Under the pieces are notes generated by a model. It did not search any database and was not told the origin of the DNA. It saw only the letters and a program-made list of their open reading frames with translations. From contig PDUO01000080.1 of NCBI GenBank assembly GCA_003008705.1, positions 11,803 to 75,802 of the forward strand: a DNA stretch of 64,000 nt, in the 5' to 3' direction. Origin of the DNA: Pezicula radicicola. Lineage: Eukaryota > Ascomycota > Leotiomycetes > Helotiales > Dermateaceae. A program made the position numbers and the translations under genes. This document shows positions 23,400-35,277 of this stretch, piece by piece. How positions within the stretch are numbered: the first letter of the stretch is position 1; each line of letters begins with the position of its first letter.

Positions 23400-26300
23400 A
23401 TGGCAGACGTGGATGCAATAACTTCCACAACAACCTCTGCCGACAACATCAGAAAAAAACATACCTCCAGAATTCATGTCCACCGCAACGACGACGACAA
23501 CCACAATTCCGCCGTCATGGACACCATTAATTTCGACATCAACGATGCGCTCAAGCACTACATGAGCGATCCAGCAACAGTCTCAACCCCAGAAGCCGAT
23601 TCGAATCTCGTTGACTGCGAAAACGACCCCGAGTCCCTAACCAATTCTCTGATCAATACTGTGCTCAACCCGATCGTGGACTCGGTCGCAGAGAACCCAG
23701 ATGCTATCACAAGAAGCTCTACTTTTGACTCACTACAATTTCTCCTAAAGTGTGCACCTACTTCACTCATATACACTCCTCCCCAAACCTCCCCGAACTG
23801 CCCCGTTCCAGCAGTTGCTAAGCTTTTCAAAATATCCAGATCTACCTCTGTTCTGCCTACTCATGCTCTGAGCAAAATCCTAGACCTCATCGTTTCAGGA
23901 CTCTCAACAGAAGCAGACATCATCCACAATGATCTCGAGTCAGACGAGCAAGAACTGATTGCGCACCACAAACAACTTTTGGAGGTTTTTGGCTTCTTGT
24001 TACAATGGACAATCGCAGCGGTCGAGATAAAGGCAGCCGAGAAATCGAGCTCGGCTCCCGTAGCTCGAGGCAGAGGAAAGGCAAGCAAAGCTAAGACGAC
24101 AGCAAAGGACGGCACTTGGGACTCTTCTGCGCAACAACAAACTGCGCTGGATATCATGTGCAAGGTGCTGAAGTTGAAGCTTTCAAAGATATTCTTGACC
24201 ACCTCGGAAAGAGACACTTTCATAGGCCTTTTTACTCGGCCTGTGTATTTGATATTGGAGAGTGAGCAGAGAGTAAAGAACACTTCGATTCGGATGCATG
24301 GATTTAAAGTTCTATGTATAGCCGTGAAGCATCATGGGCATGGATATGGTACTCAGTCTTTCATATTCTTGGAGTACTAAGCTAATATTCCCGTCAGCTG
24401 CGCAAATTTCAATCGTCCAGAACTTGACTTACTTCGAGCACTTGGCAGAACCAATGGCCGAATTCCTACACATCCTTTCGGAACAATACGATTATCCTCA
24501 ACTAGCAGATGAAGTCATCCGTGAATTGAGTAACAAGGAGTTTAATAGCAATGATACTAGAGGACCGAAGTCTGTATCTGCCTTCGTGATTAAAATTTCC
24601 GAGCTTGCTCCACGACTTGTCATCAAGCAGATGACGATGCTCGCAAAACAGCTGGATAGCGAGGTTAGTTCAAGTCATCTCACCACTTGATATATGCTGA
24701 TCCTTTAGTCCTATGCTCTGCGTTGTGCTATCATTGAAGTTTGCGGCAATCTTCTTGCAGATCTCAGCAAGCAGGAAGAGCGAAGTGATAATTACAAATC
24801 GCAGCTGAATGCATTCTTCGATGTATTAGAAGAACGTTTCTTGGACGTGAACCCATACTGTAGATGTCGGACAATCCAGGTTTACATCAAACTCTGCGAT
24901 CTCGATCAGAAGTTCCCAAAGCGGAGACAAAAGGCTGCAGAATTGGCAGCACGCAGCTTGGAAGACAAGAGTAGCAATGTGCGCCGTAACGCTATCAAGC
25001 TGCTCGGGGCTCTTATCAAGACACATCCTTTCGGACTCATGCACGGATCTCAGCTTAATTCCAAAGAGTGGAATGCCCGTCTTGAAGCAGTGGACGTTGA
25101 ACTAAATGCTCTAAAGCCGCCTTCTGATGCACCTGGACTTACGGAAGAGAAGACTGTCGATGCAGCATTATTGGACGATGCTACTGTTATCGAAGCAGGA
25201 TCCCCCGAGAAACAATTGACCGATGAACAGAAAATTGCCATTGTTAAAAAGGCACAGGAAGATGCTGCTACCTCTGAGGCTATTAACAAATTGACTTTGA
25301 CAAGACGATATTACGTCGAGGCTCTCAAATTCATTGAGGTTCTGCATGGCGCTACCACGACTATTTGTCAACTTCTCGGATCCAAGAACAAGAGCGAAGT
25401 CATCGAGGCAATGGAGTACTTTGAAATCGGAGATGCATACAACATTGAACAGAACAAGCTAGGCATTCGTCGTATGCTCCGACTTATCTGGACCAAAGGC
25501 AACAGCGATGAAGGCAAAGGAGTACAGACTCATCTAATTGAATGTTACAAACGGCTGTTCTTTGAGGCTCCAGATTCTTACACTGGAAATGACGCTGCAA
25601 ACTACATCGCAAGAAATATGATCAGTTTGACTTTTGGAGCGACGCCAGCGGAATTGACATCCCTCGAGCAGCTGCTTAGCACGATGATGAATGCCGGCCA
25701 CGTCTCGGACCTTGTTGTTTCAAAGCTTTGGCAGGTGTATGGTGTTCAGAAGAGAGAAATTTCAAAGAGTCAACGCCGAGGATCTATCATTGTCTTGGGT
25801 ATGCTGGCGACAGCTAAGCCAGAAATTGTCGTTGGAGAAATGGAGACTATGCTGCGCATTGGTTTGGGGGGCCTTGGCCGATCCGACCTTCAATTAGCCA
25901 AATACACTTGCATAGCCCTCAGACGTATAAATCCCACTGGCCGACAAGCAAAGGGAACCCCTGTACAGAACTCCAAGCTGCCCAACGACCACGCTGTTCT
26001 TGTCAAGCTCGCTGCGATAATCGAGGTCGAGTCTGATAGCAAAGAATGGTATGGTGTTGCTGAACAAGCGATCAGTGCTATCTACACACTTTCCAAGCAC
26101 CCCGACACGCTCTGCTCAGAAATTCTCCGCCGAAAGACAAAACGTGTTTTTACACAGAGAACAGCTCTAGTAACGCCACCCACTCCTGTAGAAGATGTAG
26201 AAATGGCGGATGCCGATGCTGAGCAGGAACCCGAGACTGACGATGCATCACCACCGACTCCTCCAGCTGAGGAGGCTGCAACTCCAGAACCCAAACAGAA

Positions 26301-27361
26301 AGGATCTATCGCCTTATCCCAACTTCTATTCACTGTCGGTCATGTGGCTATCAAGCAAATTGTTCACTTGGAGTTGTGCGAGCTTGATTTCAAACGCCGC
26401 AAGGCAGATAGCGAGAAGAGCAAGCCAGCTGAAGTAACAGCCAAAGACAAGGCTGCTAAAGAAGCAGCGGATGATCTTGATATGATTGGTGGTACTACTG
26501 AAGATGATTTCACCGAAGCTATGTCACACATCCGTGAGCGAGAGCTCCTCTATGGCGAGAATTCCTTGCTTGCCAATTTCGGTCCCCTTGTCTCCGAGAT
26601 CTGCTCGAACAACACGACATACAAAGATCGCAACCTCCAGGCTGCAGCAACTCTTTGTCTCGCAAAGCTCATGTGCGTTAGCTCTGAGTACTGCGAGACT
26701 AATTTACCCCTCCTCATTACAATCCTCGAACGATCAAAGGACCCTATCACCCGTTCTAATGTCGTCATTGCTCTTGGAGATATGGCAGTATGCTTCAACC
26801 ATTTGATTGACGAGAATACCGACTTCCTCTATCGCCGTCTCAACGACAAGGATGCAAGCGTGAAGCGGACATGCTTGATGACCCTGACCTTCCTCATTCT
26901 TGCCGGTCAAGTCAAGGTCAAGGGACAGCTAGGAGAGATGGCGAAGTGTCTCGAGGATGATGACAAGCGGATTGCAGACCTTAGTCGCATGTTCTTCACT
27001 GAATTAAGCACCAAGGACAACGCAGTGTACAATCATTTCGTTGATATGTTCAGTTTGTTGTCTGCAGAGAAGGACTTGGAAGAGGATTCGCTGAAAAGAA
27101 TTATCAAGTTCTTGGCTGGCTTTATTGAAAAGGTATGTCTACTTCGCAACGAAGCCCGAGAATTTTAACAGTGAGCTAACCAGACGACAGGATAAACATG
27201 CAAAGCAGCTCGCAGAGAAGTTAGCTGCCAGATTGGCGAGATGTGAGAGTGAGAGGCAGTGGAATGATGTGGCGTATGCTTTGAGTCTACTTCAGCATAA
27301 GAACGAAGAAATTACGAAGCTGGTCACTGGTGGTTTTAGAGTTGTGCAAGCGAACGCCTGA
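23400..27361 (+). CDS. CND1: Condensin complex subunit 1 (Cnd1/Ycs4, CAP-D2)
   Basis: Four exons, 23400-24348, 24398-24663, 24709-27132 and 27191-27361, encode 1,269 residues from the first ATG, or 1,230 from the ATG at 23517. The second start (MDTINFDINDALKHY) matches the usual beginning of the family and may be the true one; the 39 residues before it are low in complexity. The protein is almost entirely HEAT-like helical repeats, with the conserved segments VRRNAIKLLGALI and DKDASVKRTCLMTLTFLI of CAP-D2. Acidic linkers lie at about residues 940-980. It is a non-SMC subunit of condensin, which compacts mitotic chromosomes. No break or frameshift appears in 3.8 kb of coding sequence. It is divergent from CDC7. 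Confidence 0.94.
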
Positions 27362-28241
27362 TGAATGAACGAAGGATGGAGTAGTGGTCTCTATTTACGC
27401 TGATGGTGATGTGGAGTTCGTGGGCTGGGCTAGGCACCTTGTATGACTTGGGATGTAAATATTGGCAGGGTATGAGGCGTTTTCGTGTTTGGTTTACTAA
27501 TGCCGTAATGAATCTATTTAACCTTCTCACCTACATTCTCGTGTGGTTTCAATTCTGTACGGAATATTCTTCGTTACTGTGTTTATGGCCCTGCCAGAAG
27601 CCAAAAGAAAGGCTCAGGCAGGAATCACAACAACGTGAATCTCGCTTACTTAAATTGGAAAGAAAAGGAGTAGGGGGAAGAAAAAACCGAGGCGAGTAAA
27701 CAAAAGATCCAAGATCCAAAATCACAAAAACAGTATTCCAGAACCATGTCAGCCAAATAATAAAGAGATAAAACTGAGAACTGATGTAAAATCCAAAACC
27801 CAAAGCGAGCAAAAGGTAAAAGAGAAAGCAAAAAGAAGTGTCGAATACCAGGGTCGAACTGGTGACCTTCTGCGTTTAAGGAAGTGTGAGGCAGACGTCT
27901 TAACCACTAGACTAATCCGACATTGAGGATTTTGCTTTGTTTGATGGTGGTAAGGTGTACTTTCAGCTTTTAATGAAGGTTTTGAAGGGAGGGCAAAAAA
28001 GAAAGGAGATGGAAAGGAGAAAAGGGGTGGGGTTCGCTTAATTGGGGTATGAGTTTTGCGTTGGGAAGGAGCTGGTAAATTAAGTAGGGAAAGAGTATAC
28101 CTAGGCAGTACGTGTCGGCGGGTTGTTGGGATGGACTTGGTGTAGAGAAGTATCAAGTTGCTGACTTGTTTTCAAATCATGCCATCATGCTCTCTTTTCC
28201 AGTATCATTGAAAAGTGTATTTTAAGGTGCTGCTTTCAATA
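27362..28241. other. Convergent intergenic region containing a tRNA gene
   Basis: About 880 bp between the stops of CND1 and DPH7. It carries the tRNA-Val gene on the minus strand; the rest looks like 3' UTR and spacer. Open frames crossing the tRNA are accidental. Confidence 0.55.
27839..27921 (-). tRNA. tRNA-Val (anticodon CAC) with a 10-nt intron
   Basis: The minus strand folds as a complete cloverleaf: a 7-bp acceptor stem GTCGGAT/ATTCGAC (one G-U pair), D arm GTC...GAC, anticodon stem TCTGC/GCAGA, variable loop AGGTC, and T arm ACCAG-TTCGACC-CTGGT with discriminator A. The anticodon loop reads CT-CAC-A, followed by about 10 extra nucleotides (CTTCCTTAAA) before C38, the standard position of a nuclear tRNA intron. 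The anticodon CAC reads GUG valine codons. An internal A box (TTAGTCTAGTGG) and B box (AGTTCGACC) are present. The gene is followed by no long T-run that I could assign with certainty. Confidence 0.93.
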
Positions 28242-29980
28242 CTACTCTCTTCCTGACCGTTCAATTCCCATACTCTTCACTATAGGCGCTTTAAACCTCC
28301 AAACACAAAGCAGACGATCGTAAAAACTAGTTGATACACAAAGTTTTCCCTTCTTATCCTCCACCGCGTCTTTAACCGTTGGTTGTACATCACTACCATA
28401 ATTCATACTCTTATGGTCTGTAACAGCTCCCAGAACCTCAATACTCCAATTACTCCACTCAACACTAACTTCTTCGGATCTCCATGCTGGTACTCCGATT
28501 CCCTTCATAAAATCCAGATTACCTTGAACAGAGCATTTCACCTCCAAGATTCGTGCTCCAGCATGCATACAACTAGCCAATACATGAAGACATAAAACTC
28601 CTTCCTTGCCATTTTCAGCTACTTCATGATGTTGGGAGATCAGTTTCAGTCTCCAGACTCCACCGCCAATGTATAGTTTTGCTGGAACCTTTGGATATTG
28701 TCCCCTGGTGTCAATAACTCGAACGTGATCATCATAACTGCCAGTAAGAAGGAATCCCAAATCTTTATTGGTGTGTCCGAATTGTAAGGGTAAGATTGCT
28801 GTTACACCTGCTTCGTGTATGGGATGGCCTCTTGGTGATAGATCTATTTGTTTTTGTGATGGCTCGTTGTCTGAAGTCTCTGATTGTGCTTCTGTTTCTG
28901 TTTCGGATATGTTTGTTGCCTTTCAGGAAGTTAGTATGGGTCAATTGTTCAGTTTACTTAAGCGATGGTGGATAAGACCATCGCCAAAGGCGTCATGGAG
29001 GCTCAAGGAAGAGATGTGACGTACAGTCTCAGCGTCCAGACTTGCAACTCGTAATCGATTGTCATCACCCCCAGAATAAATTATCCTTCCAGAAGTTCCC
29101 TTTGTATTCTCAAGCGGATTAAATGGATCAGCCACTTCCTGTGAAAACGCAACATACCACGCATGGAAGGTATGAGTGATGACCGGTTCCGAGACATCAA
29201 GACTCGTGTTCTTTTTCACAACATGCACTACACCTGTGTCGAGAGTGACTGCGAAGAGATCATCATCATAAGGATGAAAGGTGAAATATGTAATGGCTAT
29301 TTCTTTGGGAAATAGTTGGTGTGTTGATTCTTTGACTATGTTCAAGGTATTGTCTGGTGTTTTTGATAGTGAGAAATTGGAGAATGTACCGGTGCTGGAT
29401 ACGGTGGAGAATGTTGACGGTGTGTGGGCTGAGAAATGGAGATCGAGGATTGCGGAGGGGTAGGCGAAGGTTTGAATGAGGTTCCTGTATGGACCAATTT
29501 TAGTATGGGCGCTAAAGAAGTACTACATGGTATTCCTTTAATGTTTGGTCTCTTGATCGTTTGGCTTATATCGTGGCATTCTGAATCCTTAAGATCATGA
29601 AGAACTCATGATCTTCAGAACCAGCACCATCACCCTGCCTCAAAGACCCTATCCTATCAAATAGCAAATCTTAGGGGAAGTCATCTCGGATCTTGTTGGC
29701 AAATGAAAAGGAAGCCTTACAGCTGGTCATCCTCAATCTTGAACAGAATCAAACTTCCATTCTTCGACTGCTGCTTTTTTGGACTTGATGACTCTTCATG
29801 CCCGTCATCATCAACATCGTCTTGGTTAAGTTCTTCATTCTCTTCTTTTTGTAGGTTGTAGGTTCCAACCACGAAGTATTCGGGTTCTATCGGCGAGAAC
29901 TCGATACAACTTGGAGGGAGTGCTAGGATCGTGGAACATATCTTGGTGATTGTTCCACACGCGTCATTCCCATCTTCCAT
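28242..29980 (-). CDS. DPH7: Diphthine methyltransferase Dph7/Rrt2 (WD-repeat)
   Basis: Three exons, 29980-29721, 29484-29025 and 28919-28242, encode 465 residues. WD-type blades are visible as CIEFSPIEPEYFVVGTYNL, TFHPYDDDLFAVTLDTGVVHVV, RIIYSGGDDNRLRVASLD and LGFLLTGSYDDHVRVIDTR, and the last blade ends KLCVSTSFYDRLLCVW. Despite its name, Dph7 is a methylesterase: it removes a methyl group from methylated diphthine on elongation factor 2 so that Dph6 can amidate it to diphthamide. The second intron (105 nt) has a perfect TACTAAC branch point; the first is 236 nt. An acidic linker (about residues 55-75) lies inside the first blade. The start ATG gives MEDGNDACG. Confidence 0.88.
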
Positions 29981-30629
29981 GGCGGTAGTCTCGATATAGT
30001 ATTGGCTTCTGTGTGAAGCGAGGTCCTAAAAAGTAATGTAGATTTGTGAATGAGATGATGGAGATGAAGAACCGTCGAGAAATTTCAAGGAGCAAGCAAC
30101 GGGCCGGTCCGCTTTTGACGTGTAACAAGAGCGGCATCATCAGAGACGTTGCAGTATATTCATCATTAAAAGCTCTGAGAATAGATTTTTATTTTTTATT
30201 TTTTATGGATTTTCATTCAAGCCACAAAGTCGAATTTTAAGTCTATCTACTTTTCTTATTGGCCTATTTTCGAAATTGGAACGGGCTGTTTTTCTCCAAT
30301 GCCGCTTTTGGGCCTACAACCGAGAGAGACTTTCCCCTGTTGCTGATCGTCGTCTGGGTCGGGCGTCCGAGTGCAAACCTTCTTCCAACATCAATTCTCC
30401 ACACGTCATACATACAACTCCAGCCTCAAGTTTTGGAATGGAAGCCATCTAACTCTTTCTTATAAACAATCAATCAAGCTCAAGTGATCCTATACCTTTC
30501 GAGTCATATCAGTGTGAGCTTCGAGAGAGCCAAAGTCAGCTCGTCAAGTCACGTCGTGTTGATCGAACCCGAGTCTCCCACTGGATTACATCTACGCATT
30601 GTCGAGGAAGTTCTGTTAAGCAACGGATC
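29981..30629. promoter_or_regulatory. Divergent upstream region of DPH7 and the DUF1917 gene
   Basis: About 650 bp between divergent starts, containing both promoters. An AT-rich TTTTTATT tract lies near 30,190. No other gene seen. Confidence 0.45.
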
Positions 30630-31997
30630 ATGGCGAACGGGGGCCATAAAAAGGTGAGGGGATGTTCTTGTCTTTTTCTTCCTGCCATTTCCTTTGAAGT
30701 CTCACAAGTGCAATTTTTCCTGTCTCAAGATGCATTCAACTACCTTGCAATTGCCCGTGAACTTCCCCAAATATTCCACTTTCCATATCTGTCGCATAGT
30801 CGCTGATGGAGACCCAGAAACCATTGAAATCGGAGGATGAAGATAATCCAGGATACCTCTCAGACGAGTCTGATTTCTACGGTCAGTGGAGCTCCTTGTT
30901 TCTTCCCAGCATTCTGCTGATAGTTATTCCAGGCGATACTGCGACTAAAGAATACTTTAATAAACAAGCTGCTGGATTTGATGCAGCCGCGTGGTGGCGA
31001 AATAGAGTGCCATTATTAAGTGAGATCGCAGATGCCAATATGGCCACGAGAAAAGAGATGAAGTCTATAAAGCAATACAATACTTATGAGGGCGTCCCTT
31101 CTGCTCGACAGCTATCTGAAACAGTAGACGCTTTCCTGCAGCGACTTCCTCCAGCAACAACTGAGCAATCTTCTGACGTTAACTGGATCTGGATTGCGAA
31201 TCCGTATATTCCACGAAAGTCACACGACAAAGTAAAACAGGAGGACTTCGGAAATGAAGGGCCACCCGACGAGGAAAGCGATTTGATTAAATTCTGTACT
31301 CTTGGTGAGGGGCTCTTGCAGGAATTCCAAGATACTAAGTCTGCTATTGAGAAGGAGATGCACGGGAAGTCTAGGATAAGTATCGACAAGGCGGTTAATA
31401 AGAAGAGGGGAGAGATAGTCGACGAGATTCAGCAGACAGCCGTTGACACCCGCGTCACCGTCGGCAAGGTTAGTAACATTCTTTCTGCTAAGTTTTAGTT
31501 CAATACCTTAGTGAACTTCCTGCAGTGGTTACTCTTCCCTGAAACGGAAAACGTCAATGCATACTGGGCTCGTGTAGCTCGTGCCACGGCCGCCAACGAA
31601 CTAGGTATTGCCGCTAAGGTTGCACCTTATGAAATATCGAGGACCAGGATGCCAAGGTTGATATGCGTTTACACAAAGGACTTCAAAGACAAAGAAGATC
31701 TCGGGAGGGTTGTGAAGAAATTGAAAGACCTTGATCTCGTGCAGAAAGGAAAGCCAATCTGGTACAAGCCAGGTACGTTGCTCAAAGTGCTAAGTTTCTT
31801 TATAATAATCATACTGCTATCTTTCATTTCAATATAACTAATGCGAAGACTCAGACGCCTACACATATCTCAGAATAGAGCGCGACAACGAATGGGGCAT
31901 CAAGCCCTCCATCCACGGCTCCAATGAATTCCTACAACCAAAGAACCAGAAAATTGACGACATTTTCAAGAGGAAGTATGTTGATATGGAGGATTGA
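30630..31997 (+). CDS. DUF1917 / BLES03-like protein (eIF4E-like fold)
   Basis: Five exons, 30630-30653, 30800-30881, 30933-31468, 31526-31772 and 31855-31997, encode 343 residues. The C-terminal half matches what I know of the DUF1917 family (human C11orf68/BLES03): WLLFPETENVNAYWARVARA, KVAPYE, LICVYTKDFKDKEDL, then KPIWYKPDAYTYL and NEWGIKPSIHG. The solved member of this family has a fold like translation factor eIF4E, but its biochemical role is not established. The N-terminal half has an aromatic WIWIANPYIPR motif and an acidic segment. The very short first exon (eight codons) is predicted from frame continuity; an ATG at 30806 in exon 2 is an alternative start. The last intron separates the conserved YKP from DAY. 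Confidence 0.75.
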
Positions 31998-32680
31998 GAA
32001 GTATGGTGTCGAATTTAGAGTTTCTACTACGATTTGCTATGGGGCATTGATTTTGCTGGAGAGTTTCGAATTTACAATGTTCAATGATGGAGTTATGGCA
32101 CGAGACATGAGATTTGCTTCAAAATGGTATAAAGAGTAAGGTATTGGAATAGTAGCTAGGGGTTTGATGACACACATGCAGATATATTTAGATACCCATT
32201 TGCCTTGATATTTTTTGCCTTGCTAGCTAATTGCGTCTCCTTTCCCAAAAATATCTTTTGTGATAGCATTCTAGCACATCTAAGCATCGAATATTTAATC
32301 ATGATACATCACTTAGCTAGCAAATAATTTATGTGTCTTTGTAAGCATAAAGTAAAATCAGGCTGCTACAACACAGAACATCCAGTTTTCATTATTCAGT
32401 TCTCATTTAACAGGTTCCATACTGCAACTATACTGTAACCCTAGAAATTAGTGCACAAAAGAGCAGCATTGCATATCTAAGATTTTTGAACTCACTTGAT
32501 TTGGGTTACTCACTTGATTTGGGTTACTCACTTATTTGGGTTACTCATTTATTTGGGTTACTTACTTATTTAGGTTACTGACTTGATTTCAAGTATTTGA
32601 TGCACCAAATGTAAAGCCTGTAAGCCATCATATCATAATCAGACACGAATTTGAGTCAGAGCAACAGTTGAATCCATCCG
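31998..32680. other. Convergent intergenic region with tandem array
   Basis: About 680 bp between the DUF1917 stop and the stop of the next minus-strand gene. Apart from the tandem array at 32491-32590 it is AT-rich 3' spacer with no gene. Confidence 0.5.
32491..32590. repeat. Tandem array of an 18-nt unit (CACTTGATTTGGGTTACT)
   Basis: About five and a half degenerate units of 17-18 nt. The first two are identical, and later ones lose a base or change C to T (CACTTATTTGGGTTACT, CATTTATTTGGGTTACT). Single or paired relatives of the unit occur elsewhere in the window, in spacers only. Confidence 0.88.
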
Positions 32681-34221
32681 TCACTCAGGCTCTGTATCTT
32701 TTTCTTCTGCTTGTCCTTGGAAAGACCTTCCAGTTCGCCGTCTCTTCTCTCCACCACGTGGCTCCGACTCGCGCGGTTTACGGAGACGCTTGCCTGAAGC
32801 AGGTACAGAGGCAGAGGCATCGTTTGAAGCAGCAATTGGAGTTGTAACGGGAGAAGCGATGGGAGAAATAACTGGTGAAGCAACGGGGGCAGCCATTGGT
32901 GCTACCGGAGCGGCAAGACGAGCAGCAGGAGGGCGTGTGTTGCTTTGTATCCATGAAATATTCAGCGGACCTCGTGAGGGTATAACACGGAAAGCCTTTG
33001 CAGGTTTACGTAAGTGCAATTGTAGCCTTCCGAGTCCTTGATTGCGTAGCACTCCAAGAGCATTTTGGAAATGCCATTCGTCGTTGATGATAGTGAACCC
33101 GCGATCTGCTGAGATCCATCCAAGTTCATCTTCTAGATCGTTGAAATAGGTTGGTGGTTGAGCAATTGCAGCCTTGAAAACTGCGAAGCTCAAATGATCA
33201 TTCCGATATTGAAGGGGGGTTAATTCCGCCAGATACTCATGCTTGATCAACATCTCGGCAGCAAAGGACGTGGTTTCGACCGGGGGTTCAAGCAGACTCT
33301 GACCGCGAACTCTGACCTCGAGTTCGATCTCAAAGCCTCTGATACCTACCATGGTGAGTGATGAGGCATTGGTTGCACTTGAGCTTAAAAGTCCTTGTGC
33401 CATAGAAGAGCCTATATGCGGCCCTTCCGATAAAGGAGGATGTATCTGAGTTTGAGCTACCGATGTACGCAAAGTACGCATTGGAGATTCAATAGCTTTG
33501 TGATCATCAGCAGTGTGTAAAAGTTCTAATCAGAGGACAACTTACGCTCCGCAGGGGTTGACGGGACCTGGTTCGCGGCTTTCCGAGCCCTTCGAGTCCG
33601 TGTTGGCAACGCTCCAGGAGGTGGCGTTCCTGGCAACGACGATGGGGACGAACCTTCCGGTTCTGCGTAAGACTCAGGTTCTGGGCGAGCATCAGTAAAG
33701 TATATGATGAGTAAGTAGTACTAAGGCTACAACTTACGAAGGGTGCCAGGCTCTGCTGAGGAGTCCTGTGTCTTCTCAACCTTCAAAGATTGCCTAATTC
33801 TACGGACCCGGCCTCTCTTCTTGATTAGGTAAATATCTCTGGGGAGATAATGTTTGATTCCCTTTTGTAGCCATAACTGAAATTTTGCTGGGCGGGCGCG
33901 ATTATCCTTCTGGCGAAGTTCTTGAATGAGGTCGTTGGTGATATTAGCAGCCAACTCTTCCTTTTTGGGATTAGGAACTCTCTTCATGCCTCCATACTCC
34001 TCGTATATGTTGCGTTGTTGCATCCACTGGCGAACAAAATCCTCGAAGCTCTTAACGTCGTCCATTCCACTCACTTGGACAATGATTGTCTTGAGATCTA
34101 GCCAATGCTCATCTTTCTCTCTGCTTGCCTTCTTCCAAACTAGAAAGTCGTTGTTTTTCTCGTCGTCAAACCAGGCACTTTCGTCTGCCGAACCAATGCC
34201 GGGAAAATTGGAAGGAGACAT
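32681..34221 (-). CDS. Unrecognised protein, probably nuclear
   Basis: Three exons, 34221-33738, 33680-33546 and 33495-32681, encode 477 residues; I do not recognise a family. The first 160 residues are charged and probably helical (FVRQWMQQRNIYEEY, FQLWLQKGIKHYLPRDIYLIKK), followed by a basic KKRGRVRRIRQ patch. A Pro/Thr/Arg linker forms exon 2. Residues about 260-390 look globular (GIRGFEIELEVRVRG, WISADRGFTIINDEWHFQNAL). Then comes a repetitive Ala/Pro/Val tract (VAPMAAPVASPVISPIASP) and a bipartite nuclear-type basic tail (GKRLRKP...GGEKRRRTGR). The start chosen is MSPSNFPG; the frame is open further upstream but crosses an 8-bp repeat that looks like 5' UTR. Copies of an 18-nt repeat lie on both sides of the gene. 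The intact splicing frame argues that it is expressed. Confidence 0.7.
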
Positions 34222-34327
34222 GATGACAGCTGCTGCGAGCCTGCGCGACCACCAAGAAGAAAGAGCAATTTTGTAGTAGGAGGTTAGAATTTTAGGTAGA
34301 CAATCACGTATCGAGTCCCAGATGTCA

Positions 34328-34368
34328 GAATGCAAGAATGTGAGAATGTGAGAATGTGAGAATGTGAG
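34328..34368. repeat. GAATGTGA minisatellite
   Basis: About five head-to-tail units of the 8-bp sequence GAATGTGA in the presumed 5' UTR or promoter of the minus-strand unknown gene. Confidence 0.85.
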
Positions 34369-34540
34369 CGCGACGTGGTGTCGCAATGTTGTGACTCGGA
34401 GTCGAGGTGTCGTGAACGTGATATAAGCGGTGTCAGGATTCGCTTGCTACCCGTTAGAGTAGTTTGGATCTTGATACGTATACCCCTTGCAGGGCTAGGT
34501 AGGTAGGTATAGTAAGATGGATATTTTAGTAAAATGATCT

Positions 34541-34622
34541 GGGTAACTCACTTATTATTTTCAACCTGGCTAAGGCACTTGGGTTGAGTAACTTACTTGA
34601 TTTGAGTAACTCACTTCGTTTG
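34541..34622. repeat. Second cluster of the dispersed 18-nt motif
   Basis: Three degenerate units in the same orientation as the array at 32491-32590, for example ACTTGATTTGAGTAACTCAC. They lie upstream of the unknown gene, which is thus bracketed on both sides. Confidence 0.7.
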
Positions 34623-35277
34623 AGAATCTCTGTTGAGTACTTAACAGTTTGGTGAGTGTAAAGCATTGCTAGGTATATATCAATTATAGCATTGTACGAA
34701 AGTCTATATCAGGACCCCTTTGGCTTACATCCGCCGTACTTACTCTGTTTCTATATTATTGTCTTATAAACGTGTCAAAATGCCTAAGACGTGACTCGTA
34801 AATTGTAGGCGCAATAGAGTTGAAGAACCCTTCATGTTTTGTGCTTTCACTCTATCAAATCATGACTAGACAGCTACTTTCCCCTGGTGGCACTTATCTG
34901 TCCGCTGCCAAGGTGTCACTTTACCACGAGGCTTAAGCGCGCCCCTTTGCTCATAAATGACCTGCGGCACGAAGTACTGTACAGTCTCGGTATCCGAGTA
35001 AGGCTCAAAGGGTTTTACGATCAATTTCGTGAAACCTATGGGGATTCATAGCCTTGCCATGGCACCAACATCTCATTGGTTCAATGCTGGTGGCCAAGCA
35101 CAAGAAGCAGGCTGAACTTGGAAGTCTTTTGAATGCAGCATTCCAATTCCAGTTCTAACATTTACCAATATCTCTGAAATCACCCCACCCACCACCATTT
35201 GCCCCAGTATTTGACTGTTCTCACCTCCACCATATCACTTCTGAGCTCAGGATATACATGCAGAGATCCTATTCAAG

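Larger units (their letters stand above)
34222..35277. other. Divergent upstream region (unknown gene and OXR1) with repeats
   Basis: About 1.05 kb. It holds a GAATGTGA minisatellite (34328-34368) and a second cluster of the dispersed ACTTGATTT-G-GTAACTCACTT motif (34541-34622). The right half contains the OXR1 promoter, with a CT-rich tract before the start. No gene seen. Confidence 0.55.

Noticed and set aside
33495..33545. Very short alternative intron (about 20 nt) in the unrecognised gene
   Set aside because: It stays in frame but is below the usual minimum for fungal introns; the 50-nt choice has a proper branch point.
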